A DNA stretch of 35,483 nucleotides from an uncultured Enterobacterales bacterium (GTDB lineage: Bacteria > Pseudomonadota > Gammaproteobacteria > Enterobacterales > Psychrobiaceae). The notes beneath the pieces were generated by a model. It saw only the letters and a program-made list of their open reading frames with translations. It had not been told where the DNA came from and made no database searches. The DNA lies in contig CALJMY010000072.1 in assembly GCA_937981905.1 (NCBI GenBank), positions 1 to 35,483 of the forward strand. Direction: 5' to 3'. Shown here one piece after another: positions 19,504 through 28,180 of this stretch; within the stretch, counting starts at the first letter, position 1; the number at the start of each line of letters is the position of its first letter. A program made the position numbers and the translations under genes.

Positions 19504-20442
19504 CTACAAACGTTGTGCAATTCGTAAAACAGAACTTCTTGATCTTGGATTTTGTTCTATTTCATCTTTAGACGGTTTAATTGCCTTGCTAGAGGCTTTA
19601 AATGTTCTAGATTTATTTAATTCTTCTTCGGTCATAGGCAAACCAAATGGGATCTCTTTACCTTTACTTTGCTTACGAATGAAGCGTTTTACAATACGAT
19701 CTTCTAACGAATGAAAGCTGATAATCGACAAACGACCTTCTGATTTTAGAACATCAATAGAACCAAGTAATGCTTGTTCTATTTCTTCTAATTCACTATT
19801 AATATAGATTCTGATAGCTTGGAATGTTCGCGTTGCAGGATGTTTATTTTTATCTTTAACAGGGACAACTCTTGCAATAAAATCAGCTAGGTCTTTAGTT
19901 GTTTCAAATGGCGTTTCTGCGCGATCTTTTACTATTGCTCTTGCAATATGAACAGCCCAGTTTTCTTCACCAAAATTTTTAATAACATAACTAATTTCAT
20001 CAACATCAGCTTGTGCAAGCCACTGCGCGGCACTTCTGCCTGACGTAGGATCCATACGCATATCAAGTGGTCCATTACGCATAAAACTGAACCCGCGCTC
20101 TGCATCATCAAGTTGTGGTGATGACACACCTAAATCCATTAATACGCCATCAATTTTCCCTGTTAATCCTAAATCTTCAACATACTGTGCTAAACCAGAA
20201 AAAGGGCCAGGTAAAATTTTAAAACGAGAATCTTCGAGCTCAAGTTCACGAGCAACAGCAATCGCTGTTGGGTCACGATCAATAGCATATAAAATACCAT
20301 CAGGGCCTAATTGAGATAATAGCTTTCGAGAATGTCCACCACGGCCAAACGTCGCATCAATATAAATGCCATTCGGTATAATAGCTAAACCTTCAAGCGC
20401 TTCATTTAACAGCACAGTAATGTGAGAAAAATTTTGAGTCAT
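19504..20442 (-). CDS. rsmH: RsmH (MraW), 16S rRNA m4C1402 methyltransferase
   Basis: SAM-dependent methyltransferase for the N4 position of C1402 in the ribosomal P site. Length is 312 residues. The SAM loop [10 protein letters not shown] is at 29-38, [11 protein letters not shown] and [16 protein letters not shown] follow, and [13 protein letters not shown] is in the C-terminal half. It lies 3 bp after mraZ and 12 bp before ftsL, the universal start of the dcw operon. Confidence 0.98.
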   Translation of the reverse strand: MTQNFSHITVLLNEALEGLAIIPNGIYIDATFGRGGHSRKLLSQLGPDGILYAIDRDPTAIAVARELELEDSRFKILPGPFSGLAQYVEDLGLTGKIDGVLMDLGVSSPQLDDAERGFSFMRNGPLDMRMDPTSGRSAAQWLAQADVDEISYVIKNFGEENWAVHIARAIVKDRAETPFETTKDLADFIARVVPVKDKNKHPATRTFQAIRIYINSELEEIEQALLGSIDVLKSEGRLSIISFHSLEDRIVKRFIRKQSKGKEIPFGLPMTEEELNKSRTFKASSKAIKPSKDEIEQNPRSRSSVLRIAQRL

Positions 20443-20445
20443 AAT

Positions 20446-20904
20446 TTACAGTGCCAATTCCTTTAATCGGGATGATTGTGAAAAATCGATAGATTGGACT
20501 AAGGCTAAATCAGCTTGCACTTGTGCTTGCCAATTAATATCAGACCATACTTCGAACTTATTCACTTGCCCTACTAACATTAGTTTCTTTTCAAATTTTG
20601 CGTGTTGTCTAAGCGGAGCAGGTAATAAAACTCGGCCATTTTTATCCATTTCACAATCATTAGCATTGCCTAATAACAACCGTTTAATCGCAGCTTCTTG
20701 TGGTTCGAAATCAGATAAACTTGATAATTTTTCTTCAATGATCTTCCACTGAAATATTGGATATAACATTAGACAGGAACGTTTTATATCAATAGTAACC
20801 ACTAACTGACTGATACCATCAACACTAATCAGGTCGCGATAGCACATTGGCATCGTAAATCGTCCTTTAGTATCGAGGTTAATTGCAGTTGTGCCACGTA
20901 ACAT
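20446..20904 (-). CDS. mraZ: MraZ, AbrB-like transcriptional regulator of the dcw operon
   Basis: DNA-binding protein of 152 residues made of two AbrB-like halves. Conserved segments are LDTKGRFTMPMCYR (about 10-23) and DKNGRVLLPAPLRQHA (about 87-102). Members of the family assemble as rings and in E. coli repress their own operon from repeated boxes near the mraZ promoter. Such boxes are visible at 20935-20964. AAGGAT lies about 9 nt before the ATG. It is the first gene of the dcw operon. Confidence 0.97.
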   Translation of the reverse strand: MLRGTTAINLDTKGRFTMPMCYRDLISVDGISQLVVTIDIKRSCLMLYPIFQWKIIEEKLSSLSDFEPQEAAIKRLLLGNANDCEMDKNGRVLLPAPLRQHAKFEKKLMLVGQVNKFEVWSDINWQAQVQADLALVQSIDFSQSSRLKELAL

Positions 20905-20924
20905 AAACGCTAAATCCTTATTTT

Positions 20925-20981
20925 AATCCCTAAAAAACCACTTTATGACACTTTATACCACCAAAACTTATTTTAGGGATT
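20925..20981. repeat. 11-bp inverted repeat bracketing the MraZ boxes
   Basis: AATCCCTAAAA (20925-20935) and TTTTAGGGATT (20971-20981) are perfect complements, 35 bp apart, with the MraZ boxes between them. The promoter-proximal arm overlaps the -10 region and the other lies in the mRNA leader, so it is not an mRNA hairpin. It may be a second regulator's paired operator. Confidence 0.6.
20935..20964 (-). promoter_or_regulatory. MraZ-binding box array, 10-bp spacing
   Basis: Read on the minus strand the leader shows TTGGTGGTAT, AAAGTGTCAT and AAAGTGGTTT in a row, 10 bp each. The last two match the AAAGTG(T/G)NNN repeat described for MraZ sites; the first is degenerate. They begin close to the expected transcription start, where bound MraZ would block the operon. 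Confidence 0.7.
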
Positions 20982-20998
20982 AGATCAATAGCCGTCAA
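20970..20998 (-). promoter_or_regulatory. Sigma-70 type promoter of the dcw operon
   Basis: Minus strand -35 TTGACG (complement of 20993-20998), 17-bp spacer, -10 TAAAAT (complement of 20970-20975). Both hexamers match consensus at 5 of 6 positions. It is the best promoter match seen ahead of mraZ and lies just upstream of the MraZ boxes. Confidence 0.75.
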
Positions 20999-21075
20999 GG
21001 GAGATTTAGGAGTAATTAGAGAATATAGTTCAAGCGTTTGATGTTAGTAGAAAACTAAATAAATGAATAATTGTA

Positions 21076-21102
21076 GACTTCACTTTTATAATAAGTGAAG
21101 TC
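21076..21102. other. 10-bp perfect hairpin upstream of the dcw promoter
   Basis: GACTTCACTT and AAGTGAAGTC surround a 7-nt loop. It lies about 130 bp past the stop of the GGDEF gene and 78 bp upstream of the dcw promoter. There is no T run on either strand, so an ordinary terminator is unlikely; a 3'-end stabiliser or an operator are possible. Apart from this, the promoter and the boxes, I see nothing in 20905-21230. Confidence 0.4.
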
Positions 21103-21230
21103 ATTCAAGATAAATTGAAAATGAATATAATAGGATGGCTATAAGTAGCTTACTTATAGGGAAGTTAATATATCTTAATCATGATAGAAACATTACGTGA
21201 TGGTTACTAAATATAGATAACCTTATCGTT

Positions 21231-22250
21231 TTATAACGGCATAACCCTATTACGCCCTTGTTCTTTAGCTTTGTAAAGAAAGTCATCTGCACGGGCAATA
21301 AAGCTTGTCATCGTATCACCTTCAACAAATTCGGACACACCAAATGAAGCAGTGATGTGATCAATTAATGTGGATGTACGTTTATCACGTAAAGACAATT
21401 TATCAATTAATTTTCGCAATGTTTCAGCATATTGCCTAGCTTGGCGTAATCCACTTTTAGGTACTAATATTGCAAACTCTTCACCACCAAAACGGAAAGC
21501 ATTTGAACCATCTCTGGTTGCATCAAGTAACCTTCGTCCAACAGCTTTTAGTACTTGATCACCAAGCAAATGTCCATATTCATCATTGAACTTCTTAAAA
21601 TGGTCAATATCACCTAGAATCAAACATAACCCTTTATTGTTTGATTTTAATAGTGCTGAAAGCTCCGTATCAAAAGAATGTCGATTGAGTAAACCGGTTA
21701 GTGAATCATAAAATGCTAATTTTTGACTTTTTTCTAATTCTTCTTTTAATATTTCAATTTCATCTTTCGCTTTACCTAAACTTGAACTAAAGAATTGTGT
21801 CGCATTACGAATAGCTTTAGAGCCGCCGTCAAGTTCTCTAATCAGTCCCATGACCTCTTCAATCGACCAACCTTCATCTTCAACGCGATGAAGACTTGAA
21901 AATGTTTTATCGATAGTGGATTGAAACTTATCAGTATCAATATGAGTATCTTCAATAGATTGGCCTAACTCAATGAGCATAGCTTCAACACTTTCTCGCA
22001 TTCTCCATGTGCCAGCTTCTATTTCATCAGCGACAAAACTGCGATATAAAGTTTGAGCTTGTATAGGTGGGAGAATTGGGTATGAAAGAAGTAGCTCATC
22101 AAGCTCTGAAGTCAGTTCTGGATTATCATTACCAACATATGAATACCAAAGTGCATAATTCATCGGTGTAGTAGCCACGCGATGCTTCATCATTAGTGGT
22201 ACAATTTTTTTTAAACGTTTAGTTGATTCAACAAACATGTCATCACTCAT
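21231..22250 (-). CDS. GGDEF-domain diguanylate cyclase
   Basis: Predicted cytoplasmic enzyme making cyclic di-GMP from GTP. I choose the ATG at 22250 (MSDDMFVEST, 339 residues) because GGGAG precedes it at good spacing; a longer TTG start at 22277 would contain that SD. Residues 1 to about 160 form an alpha-helical sensor-like region I cannot assign, with no membrane segment. A short coiled coil (about 160-178, DEIEILKEELEKSQKL) leads into the cyclase domain: DSLTGLLNRHSF, DIDHFKKFND and active-site GGEEF at 255-259. The RxxD inhibitory site reads RDGS, so product inhibition may be absent. It lies alone between clpX and mraZ. Confidence 0.92.
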   Translation of the reverse strand: MSDDMFVESTKRLKKIVPLMMKHRVATTPMNYALWYSYVGNDNPELTSELDELLLSYPILPPIQAQTLYRSFVADEIEAGTWRMRESVEAMLIELGQSIEDTHIDTDKFQSTIDKTFSSLHRVEDEGWSIEEVMGLIRELDGGSKAIRNATQFFSSSLGKAKDEIEILKEELEKSQKLAFYDSLTGLLNRHSFDTELSALLKSNNKGLCLILGDIDHFKKFNDEYGHLLGDQVLKAVGRRLLDATRDGSNAFRFGGEEFAILVPKSGLRQARQYAETLRKLIDKLSLRDKRTSTLIDHITASFGVSEFVEGDTMTSFIARADDFLYKAKEQGRNRVMPL

Positions 22251-22360
22251 TATTATTCTCCCTAACTTATATTTCAATCATACCGTACTTATTTTATTTT
22301 AGGTTGAGTTATTTCATAGTTTCTAAATTGCAAGAGAGTGGTTGGACTACTGATAATAAA

Positions 22361-22382
22361 AAAGGAGCCGAAGCTCCTTTTT
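22361..22382 (-). terminator. Intrinsic terminator after clpX
   Basis: 9-bp stem (AAAAGGAGC with GCTCCTTTT) closed on the minus strand by the stable tetraloop TTCG and followed by a T-rich tract. It begins 6 bp past the clpX stop and separates clpX from the GGDEF gene. Confidence 0.9.
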
Positions 22383-22387
22383 ATTAA

Positions 22388-23659
22388 CTATTGTGCGACA
22401 GCATGATCGTCTGATTCATAAATCAATATTGGTGATGATTCACCTTTGATTACCGTATCATCTATTACAACCTTGGTAACACCCTCAATAGAAGGTAAGT
22501 CATACATGGTATCAAGTAACACTGATTCGACAATTGAACGTAATCCACGAGCACCAGTTTTACGGCTCATCGCTTTTTCAGCTATTGCTTTAAGCGCGTC
22601 TTCTCTAAACTCAAGTTCAACATTTTCTAAAGCAAGTAATGCCGCGTATTGCTTAGTTAATGCATTTTTAGGTTCTGAAAGAATTTGAATTAAAGCTTCT
22701 TCATCTAACTCGGTTAATGTTGCAACAACAGGTAAACGACCGATGAATTCTGGAATCAAACCATATTTAACTAAATCTTCAGGCTCAACTTTAGCAAATG
22801 TTGACGATAAATCTTCACCATTAACCGTTTTTACTTCAGCACCAAAACCAATACTAGAACCAACATGAGATCGTGCTTCAATAACTTTATCTAACCCCGA
22901 AAACGCTCCGCCACAGATAAACAAGATCTTAGATGTATCAACTTGTAAAAACTCTTGTTGAGGATGTTTACGTCCACCTTGTGGCGGAACAGCAGCAACA
23001 GTACCTTCAATAAGTTTTAGTAATGCTTGTTGAACACCTTCACCAGATACATCACGTGTAATTGATGGATTATCTGATTTACGTGAAATTTTATCAATTT
23101 CATCAACGTAAACAATACCACGTTCTGCTTTTTCTACATCATAATCACATTTCTGTAATAACTTCTGAATGATGTTTTCAACATCCTCACCAACATAACC
23201 AGCTTCAGTTAATGTCGTTGCATCAGCCATAGTAAACGGTACATCAAGCATACGAGCCATCGTTTCAGCCAGTAGCGTTTTACCACTACCAGTGGGGCCG
23301 ATTAGTAGAATGTTACTTTTACCAAGTTCAACACCATCAGTCTTACTAGCAAACTGTAAACGTTTATAATGATTATAAACAGCAACAGACAGCACTTTTT
23401 TAGCGTGCTTTTGCCCAATAACATAATCGTCTAAATTGGCACGAATTTCATGTGGAGTTGGTAAGCTTTCAGGCTCATCTGACTCAACTTTATCTTTCAC
23501 TTCTTCAATAATTATATCTGTGCACAAATCTACACATTCATCACAAATATATACTGAAGGACCGGCAATTAATTTTTTTACTTCATGCTGGCTTTTGCCG
23601 CAAAAAGAGCAATATAGCAATTCTTTGCTATCATCATCACCACTAATGATGTCTGTCAT
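22388..23659 (-). CDS. clpX: ClpX, ATP-dependent unfoldase of ClpXP
   Basis: AAA+ unfoldase that recognises tagged substrates and feeds them to ClpP. Length is 423 residues. The zinc-binding domain has C17, C20, C39 and C42. Walker A GPTGSGKT is at 121-128, the pore loop GYVG at 154-157, Walker B VDEIDK at 185-190, the RKH loop at 230-232 and the ClpP-docking IGF loop at 270-272. It follows clpP after 111 bp and is closed by its own terminator. The lon gene that follows clpX in many gammaproteobacteria is not here. Confidence 0.99.
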   Translation of the reverse strand: MTDIISGDDDSKELLYCSFCGKSQHEVKKLIAGPSVYICDECVDLCTDIIIEEVKDKVESDEPESLPTPHEIRANLDDYVIGQKHAKKVLSVAVYNHYKRLQFASKTDGVELGKSNILLIGPTGSGKTLLAETMARMLDVPFTMADATTLTEAGYVGEDVENIIQKLLQKCDYDVEKAERGIVYVDEIDKISRKSDNPSITRDVSGEGVQQALLKLIEGTVAAVPPQGGRKHPQQEFLQVDTSKILFICGGAFSGLDKVIEARSHVGSSIGFGAEVKTVNGEDLSSTFAKVEPEDLVKYGLIPEFIGRLPVVATLTELDEEALIQILSEPKNALTKQYAALLALENVELEFREDALKAIAEKAMSRKTGARGLRSIVESVLLDTMYDLPSIEGVTKVVIDDTVIKGESSPILIYESDDHAVAQ

Positions 23660-23770
23660 TTATAATCCCCACTGGATTTTCAAACTTGAATTATCGCAAG
23701 CTTAACATTTCAACGTATAAACTACGAATAACACTACTTAAAATTAGTATCATTCACTGAATATTTTTAA

Positions 23771-24382
23771 TTATCGTTTAGTTAATATAGAGTCAATTAA
23801 CCCGTAATCAAGAGCCTGTTGGCTACTCATAAAATTATCACGATCTGTATCTTGCTCAACAACTTCTAAAGGTTGACCAGAATGCTCAGAAAGTAACGTG
23901 TTAAGTTTGTTTTTGATGCCTAAAATTTCTTTAGCGTGTATTTGTATATCAGATGCTTGACCTTGGAAACCACCTAGTGGTTGATGAATCATTACTCGTG
24001 AATTAGGTAAACAATGACGCATCCCTTTTTCACCGCCAGCTAATAAAAATGCACCCATACTTGCAGCTTGACCAATACAAACAGTGCTCACTTTAGGCTT
24101 TATAAATTGCATTGTATCGTAAATAGACATACCAGCAGTTACCGAACCACCTGGAGAATTGATATATAAGAAAATTTCTTTATCTGGGTTTTCAGCTTCT
24201 AAAAATAATAACTGAGCGACAATCAAATTAGCCATATTATCTTCAACTTGACCTACCAAGAAAATAACACGTTCTTTTAATAATCTTGAATATATATCGA
24301 ACGAGCGCTCACCCTTTGGCGTTTGCTCTACAACCATTGGAACTAGAACATCCATTGGTGATAAATTTGAATTATGTTGCAT
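23771..24382 (-). CDS. clpP: ClpP, ATP-dependent protease proteolytic subunit
   Basis: Serine protease forming the double-heptamer chamber used by ClpX and ClpA. Length is 203 residues. The catalytic triad is Ser108 (GQAASMGAF), His133 (MIHQPLGG) and Asp182 (DTDRDNF). The N-terminal ~10 residues look like the short propeptide removed in this family. AGGGAT precedes the ATG at suitable spacing. It lies between tig and clpX, a conserved quality-control grouping, but its 433-bp upstream gap implies its own promoter. Confidence 0.99.
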   Translation of the reverse strand: MQHNSNLSPMDVLVPMVVEQTPKGERSFDIYSRLLKERVIFLVGQVEDNMANLIVAQLLFLEAENPDKEIFLYINSPGGSVTAGMSIYDTMQFIKPKVSTVCIGQAASMGAFLLAGGEKGMRHCLPNSRVMIHQPLGGFQGQASDIQIHAKEILGIKNKLNTLLSEHSGQPLEVVEQDTDRDNFMSSQQALDYGLIDSILTKR

Positions 24383-24769
24383 GGTTTTATATCCCTTCTA
24401 AATCGATGTATTGATAAGCTTCTCGCCAGTGCGAATAACAATTCAATATTAAAATGTCTAACCGAATAAACAGCTAATTACGGTATAAGATAACCATTCA
24501 TTAACCTAAAAACAAATGTTATCTCGTAAAATTAACACCTAAATTAATTACATTGGATATTACTTATTAATTGAATGTTTTTCATACCAATTTTTTAAAA
24601 ACTTGCCCATTTAAATATACGTAGAAACATTAATACAAACCATTTGATATATGAATATAGCGACTACCTACAATAAATGAATATTTTTGCCATAATTGAT
24701 CTAATTACCAACATGTGAATAGTAATTAAAAACAGTAGAAAGGAATCAATAATAAAATTTATATAAAAA
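24383..24769. other. AT-rich clpP upstream region, no gene recognised
   Basis: This 387-bp stretch has no credible coding sequence on either strand. It must hold the clpP promoter, but I do not see a heat-shock or sigma-70 pair good enough to call. Base composition is clearly more AT-rich than the flanking genes. Confidence 0.5.
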
Positions 24770-24801
24770 AAAACCCGCGTAAGAACACTTACGCGGGTTT
24801 T
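24770..24801 (-). terminator. Intrinsic terminator after tig
   Basis: 14-bp perfect stem (AAAACCCGCGTAAG with CTTACGCGGGTTTT), 4-nt loop, and on the minus strand a run of T residues. It starts 15 bp past the tig stop. This is the strongest terminator in the window and separates tig from clpP. Confidence 0.95.
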
Positions 24802-24816
24802 AAAAACAAGATTTAA

Positions 24817-26124
24817 TTAAGCAGTTTGTTGCTGAATCATATCATTGAATTTTTTAGCAACATCTGTAACTTGAGCTTGCTCTAAGATGAAATCAATTGC
24901 TTGATCTTCTAAAGCTAGATCTTTCATTTGCTTGCTTAGTTTTTCGTCATTTAAGTAATGTTCAACAACTTCGCTTGGGTCTTCGTAAGCAGAAGCCATT
25001 GTTTCAATCATTTCTTTAACACGAGCATCATCAGCTTCTAATTTATTAGATTTAATCACTTCACCTAATAACAAACCAACTTTAACGCGACGTTTTGCTT
25101 GTTCTTCAAACAAATCATCAGGTAGTTGTGGCATATTTGCTGGATCAACTTGACCACCAAAGCGTTGCATTGCTTGTTCACGTAGAACTTCAATTTCGCC
25201 TTTAGCTAAAGCAGCAGGAATTTCTAGTTCATTAGTATCAACTAAACCATCAATTACTTGTTGCTTAATGTTATTTTTAACATTTTGGTTTAATTCACGT
25301 TCCATATTCTTACGAACATCAGCTTTTAACGTTTCAATTCCGCCTTCAGTAACACCAAACTTTTCAGAGAATTCATCTGTTAGTTCAGGAAGTACTTGGT
25401 CTTCAACTTTTTTCAGGTCGATTGCAAATACAGCTGCTTTACCTTTAAGGTTCTCAGCATGGTAATCTTCTGGGAAAGAAACTTCGATATCAAACTGTTC
25501 ACCAGCTTTTTGACCAATGATTTGTTTTTCAAAACCAGGAATCATGCGTTCTTCAGAAAGTGATAATACGAAATCTTCAGCTTTTCCGCCTTCGAATTCT
25601 TCACCATCGATAGAACCAGTGAAATCGATTGTTACGCGATCAGATTTTTTAGATTTACGTTTAACTTCTTTGAAAGTAGCGTGTTGCTTTTGTAGAGTAA
25701 CAAGCATTTCTTCTAAATCTTTATCAGTTACTTCAACAACTGGCTTTTCGATTTTAATTGAATCTAAGCTTACAGATTCAACTTCAGGATAAACTTCAAA
25801 CGTTGCAGTAAATTCTAAATCACTACCTTCAACATTTTTAGTAACTGATAATTGAGGCATGCCAGCTGGATTTACTTTTTCAGCAACAACAGCTTCAAAA
25901 TAATGACGTTGCATTAATTCACCAGCAACTTCTTGACGGATTGCACTACCGTAACGCTTTTGAATTACAGTTACAGGTACTTTACCTGGACGGAAACCGT
26001 CGATACGTTGTGTTTTAGAAACTTGGCGTAAACGATTTTTAACTTCTGTGTCTACAGCTGCTGCTTCAACAGTAATAGTTAGGCGGCGCTCTAGGCCTTG
26101 AGTCGTTTCAAGTGAAACTTGCAT
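24817..26124 (-). CDS. tig: Trigger factor, ribosome-associated chaperone and prolyl isomerase
   Basis: Binds at the ribosomal exit tunnel and shields nascent chains. I choose the ATG at 26124 ([14 protein letters not shown], 435 residues) because it matches the family start and has GAGG 8 nt upstream; a TTG 12 bp earlier is not needed. The ribosome-binding signature GFRPGKVP is at 43-50. The FKBP-type isomerase domain spans about 150-245 ([19 protein letters not shown]), and the helical chaperone domain follows to the end. A strong promoter is visible at 26263-26291. Confidence 0.98.
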   Translation of the reverse strand: MQVSLETTQGLERRLTITVEAAAVDTEVKNRLRQVSKTQRIDGFRPGKVPVTVIQKRYGSAIRQEVAGELMQRHYFEAVVAEKVNPAGMPQLSVTKNVEGSDLEFTATFEVYPEVESVSLDSIKIEKPVVEVTDKDLEEMLVTLQKQHATFKEVKRKSKKSDRVTIDFTGSIDGEEFEGGKAEDFVLSLSEERMIPGFEKQIIGQKAGEQFDIEVSFPEDYHAENLKGKAAVFAIDLKKVEDQVLPELTDEFSEKFGVTEGGIETLKADVRKNMERELNQNVKNNIKQQVIDGLVDTNELEIPAALAKGEIEVLREQAMQRFGGQVDPANMPQLPDDLFEEQAKRRVKVGLLLGEVIKSNKLEADDARVKEMIETMASAYEDPSEVVEHYLNDEKLSKQMKDLALEDQAIDFILEQAQVTDVAKKFNDMIQQQTA

Positions 26125-26262
26125 TGCATACCTCAAAATATCAAATGGCCCTAAGGGCTTATTCTTTAACTACGTAATAACGTGTTAAATGATTTATTTA
26201 TGCTGTGAATTATTATTTATAAGTTAAATAATATCAGCATGACTATGGATTTCGGACGCGAC

Positions 26263-26291
26263 ATTATAACGATGGTTTATGAGATAGTCGA
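26263..26291 (-). promoter_or_regulatory. Promoter of tig
   Basis: Minus strand -35 TCGACT (complement of 26286-26291), 17-bp spacer, perfect -10 TATAAT (complement of 26263-26268). It is followed by GTCGCGTCCG, a GC-rich discriminator of the type found at growth-rate controlled promoters. The leader from here to tig is about 130 nt and contains a short GCCC/GGGC palindrome near the gene. The other part of this gap (26292-26481) holds the start region of the divergent gene, including a TTGACA at 26389-26394 without a clear -10 partner. Confidence 0.7.
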
Positions 26292-26481
26292 GCCCTAATA
26301 ATAAGCATTTAATAATCAAATTATTACGTATTTATATAAGGACTAAATTCTTAAAAACAAGCTCTAACTAAACCTTTTTAATGTAAATTTGACATGGCCC
26401 TAATTTTATTACTACTTTGTTTATTACCCTAGTTAGTGCATACTATTTTTAATAGATTCGTAACTAGCCTTGGAAAAAATA

Positions 26482-27186
26482 ATGGTCGCCAATAAGAAAA
26501 ATGTCACGACAGATGACATCCTACTAAAATTATGTAATTCAGTTTCTAGTGTTCTTACAAAAGCATCTCATAGCCAAATCCATCATGCTGCTATGGTGCA
26601 AAAAATCAATAAGACAAGCTTAAAGCCAGACATCGGCTGTTTTGTTATTTTTGATGGTGGATTCTCTGGATTAGTAATAATTAACTTTACTGCTGAAGCA
26701 GCTATGGAAATTTACCGTGGTTACTTATTGAATATGGGGTTACCAGAAAGTGAATTAGCAACAAATCACATAGCAGACGAAGTGAGTAATGTGATGGGTG
26801 AACTGATGAATCAAATTTTAGGAAAATTCATCTCAACAATTAGTCAAGAATTACAAACCTCAATTACGCAAAGTCAGCCTAAAATGTTAACTATCAATAA
26901 ACAGTTAGTTATTTCAATTGAAGCAAACCTTGATGAGCCGGTATCTCGTCGCGTTTCTTTTAAAACAGCATCAGGTAATGTATTTTATTTAGAATTATCA
27001 ATAGACGATACGCAGTTCCTTCAATTAAAAGAATTTGAAAACACAGAAAGCCATGATCCAGATGAACTAATAGAGCAACATCAAGCAACTAAAGCAAAAA
27101 CAGCTGCTGTAGCACCTAAAAAACAAGAAAAAGCGGCAGAAGTACCAGAAGATAATGATGATTTATTAGATTCTTTAGGCATCTAG
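26482..27186 (+). CDS. DUF3334 family protein: CheX/CheC-like domain with a CheZ-like C-terminal tail
   Basis: Protein of 234 residues from the ATG at 26482 (MVANKKNVTTDD); a TTG 12 bp upstream is the alternative. Residues ~8-185 resemble the DUF3334 family of marine gammaproteobacteria and have the look of the CheC/CheX/FliY fold: VIFDGGFSGLVIINF, then DEVSNVMGELMNQIL. In that segment E100 and N103 form the E-x2-N pair that is catalytic in CheX and CheC phosphatases. Residues ~190-225 are an Ala/Lys/Gln/Glu linker. The end, DDLLDSLGI (226-234), closely resembles the CheY-binding C-terminus of E. coli CheZ. I infer a response-regulator-binding protein, perhaps a CheY-P phosphatase. No chemotaxis gene is adjacent. 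It diverges from tig. Confidence 0.75.
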   Translation: MVANKKNVTTDDILLKLCNSVSSVLTKASHSQIHHAAMVQKINKTSLKPDIGCFVIFDGGFSGLVIINFTAEAAMEIYRGYLLNMGLPESELATNHIADEVSNVMGELMNQILGKFISTISQELQTSITQSQPKMLTINKQLVISIEANLDEPVSRRVSFKTASGNVFYLELSIDDTQFLQLKEFENTESHDPDELIEQHQATKAKTAAVAPKKQEKAAEVPEDNDDLLDSLGI

Positions 27187-27525
27187 AATTACTTGATAAG
27201 TGTAATTTCATGGACGAAGTTACCAATAACTTTCATATATATCATTAGCATTGTTAATAACAGTATTTCAATATACCTATTGATTTTGCTATTGTTTATT
27301 AAAAATAAAATACCATTAAACTAATAGTTAACGCACGTCTATATAACACCCCTTTAGATTCCCTGAGGTAGAAATAGTTATTTAACATACTCCCCCATAA
27401 TGCCTAACTGTACCTAATTTCAAAGGGGATAAACTAATTACTATATTTATTTACTAGTTAAGTCGACACAATCAAGTCTTTGAATAATATAATCGAATTA
27501 CACATATAGTTTTAAAGTAAATAAA
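27187..27525. other. Intergenic region, nothing recognised
   Basis: These 339 bp lie between the DUF3334 gene and the tandem repeat. I see no coding sequence, strong terminator or RNA gene. Sequence is AT-rich, with a few short C or G runs (for example near 27389 and 27424) that do not form a convincing structure. Confidence 0.4.
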
Positions 27526-27603
27526 GTTTTTATCTGAAGTTTTTATCTGAAGTTTTTATCTGAAGTTTTTATCTGAAGTTTTTATCTGAAGTTTTTATCT
27601 GAA
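27526..27603. repeat. Six perfect 13-bp tandem repeats next to a tRNA-Pro gene
   Basis: GTTTTTATCTGAA is repeated six times without a mismatch (6 x 13 = 78 bp). The array ends one base before the encoded CCA of the tRNA-Pro gene at 27605. On the transcribed (minus) strand it is the 3' trailer of the tRNA operon and reads TTCAGATAAAAAC repeatedly. Perfect copies suggest a young or actively homogenised array. Confidence 0.95.
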
Positions 27604-27604
27604 G

Positions 27605-27681
27605 TGGTCGGTGATAGAGGATTCGAACCTCTGACCCCCTGGTCCCAAACCAGGTGCGCTACCAAGCTGCGCTAATCACCG
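27605..27681 (-). tRNA. tRNA-Pro (anticodon TGG), copy 1
   Basis: 77 nt with encoded CCA. Cloverleaf: acceptor CGGTGAT/ATCACCG, anticodon arm CCTGG-TTTGGGA-CCAGG giving TGG, T arm AGAGG-TTCGAAT-CCTCT. It is the last gene of the tRNA operon and is identical to the first (27939-28015). Confidence 0.98.
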
Positions 27682-27743
27682 AACATATTTAACTTTCATA
27701 CAATCTTTTATTTATAATAAACTAATTATCTAGTTAAAATAAA

Positions 27744-27820
27744 TGGGGTGACTAATGGGGCTCGAACCCACGACAACCGGAATCACAATCCGGGGCTCTA
27801 CCAACTGAGCTATAATCACC
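27744..27820 (-). tRNA. tRNA-His (anticodon GTG)
   Basis: 77 nt including the extra G(-1) opposite C73, the identity feature of tRNA-His, and encoded CCA. The anticodon arm is CCGGA-TTGTGAT-TCCGG. The acceptor GTGATTA pairs with TAGTCAC with one G-T pair. Confidence 0.98.
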
Positions 27821-27841
27821 ACAAAAGACCTTTAATAAAGA

Positions 27842-27918
<77 letters not shown>

Positions 27919-27938
27919 TCTAACGCTCTTTAAAAAAG

Positions 27939-28015
27939 TGGTCGGTGATAGAGGATTCGAACCTCTGACCCCCTGGTCCCAAACCAGGTGCGCTACCAAG
28001 CTGCGCTAATCACCG
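27939..28015 (-). tRNA. tRNA-Pro (anticodon TGG), copy 2
   Basis: 77 nt, identical to the copy at 27605-27681. It is the first gene of the operon, about 48 bp from the -10 element. The order read on the minus strand is Pro-Arg-His-Pro. Confidence 0.98.
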
Positions 28016-28062
28016 AACTTATTTTTAAATTGTTAAGAATTTCTCCCTGACAACGGAGCGAG

Positions 28063-28091
28063 ATAGTACAGAGGTTATTAGCCGTGGTCAA
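28063..28091 (-). promoter_or_regulatory. Promoter of the tRNA operon
   Basis: Minus strand -35 TTGACC (complement of 28086-28091), 17-bp spacer, -10 TACTAT (complement of 28063-28068). CTCGCTCCG follows, a GC-rich discriminator typical of stable-RNA promoters under stringent control. The -35 lies inside a 16-bp motif that recurs upstream of folD. Confidence 0.75.
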
Positions 28092-28180
28092 ATCTTTTTA
28101 TCAAAAAAAAACTGTTCGTACATTAAGCGACCAAAATTTAATTTAATACATTTTTACTTATAATTTATTTCAAATAACTT

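Noticed and set aside
26389-26417. Perfect TTGACA as the -35 of the DUF3334 gene promoter
   Set aside because: No acceptable -10 hexamer lies 16-18 bp downstream, so I mention it but do not call a promoter.
27526-27603. Short tandem repeat as a CRISPR array
   Set aside because: Units are 13 bp with no spacers between them and no cas genes nearby, so it is a simple tandem repeat.
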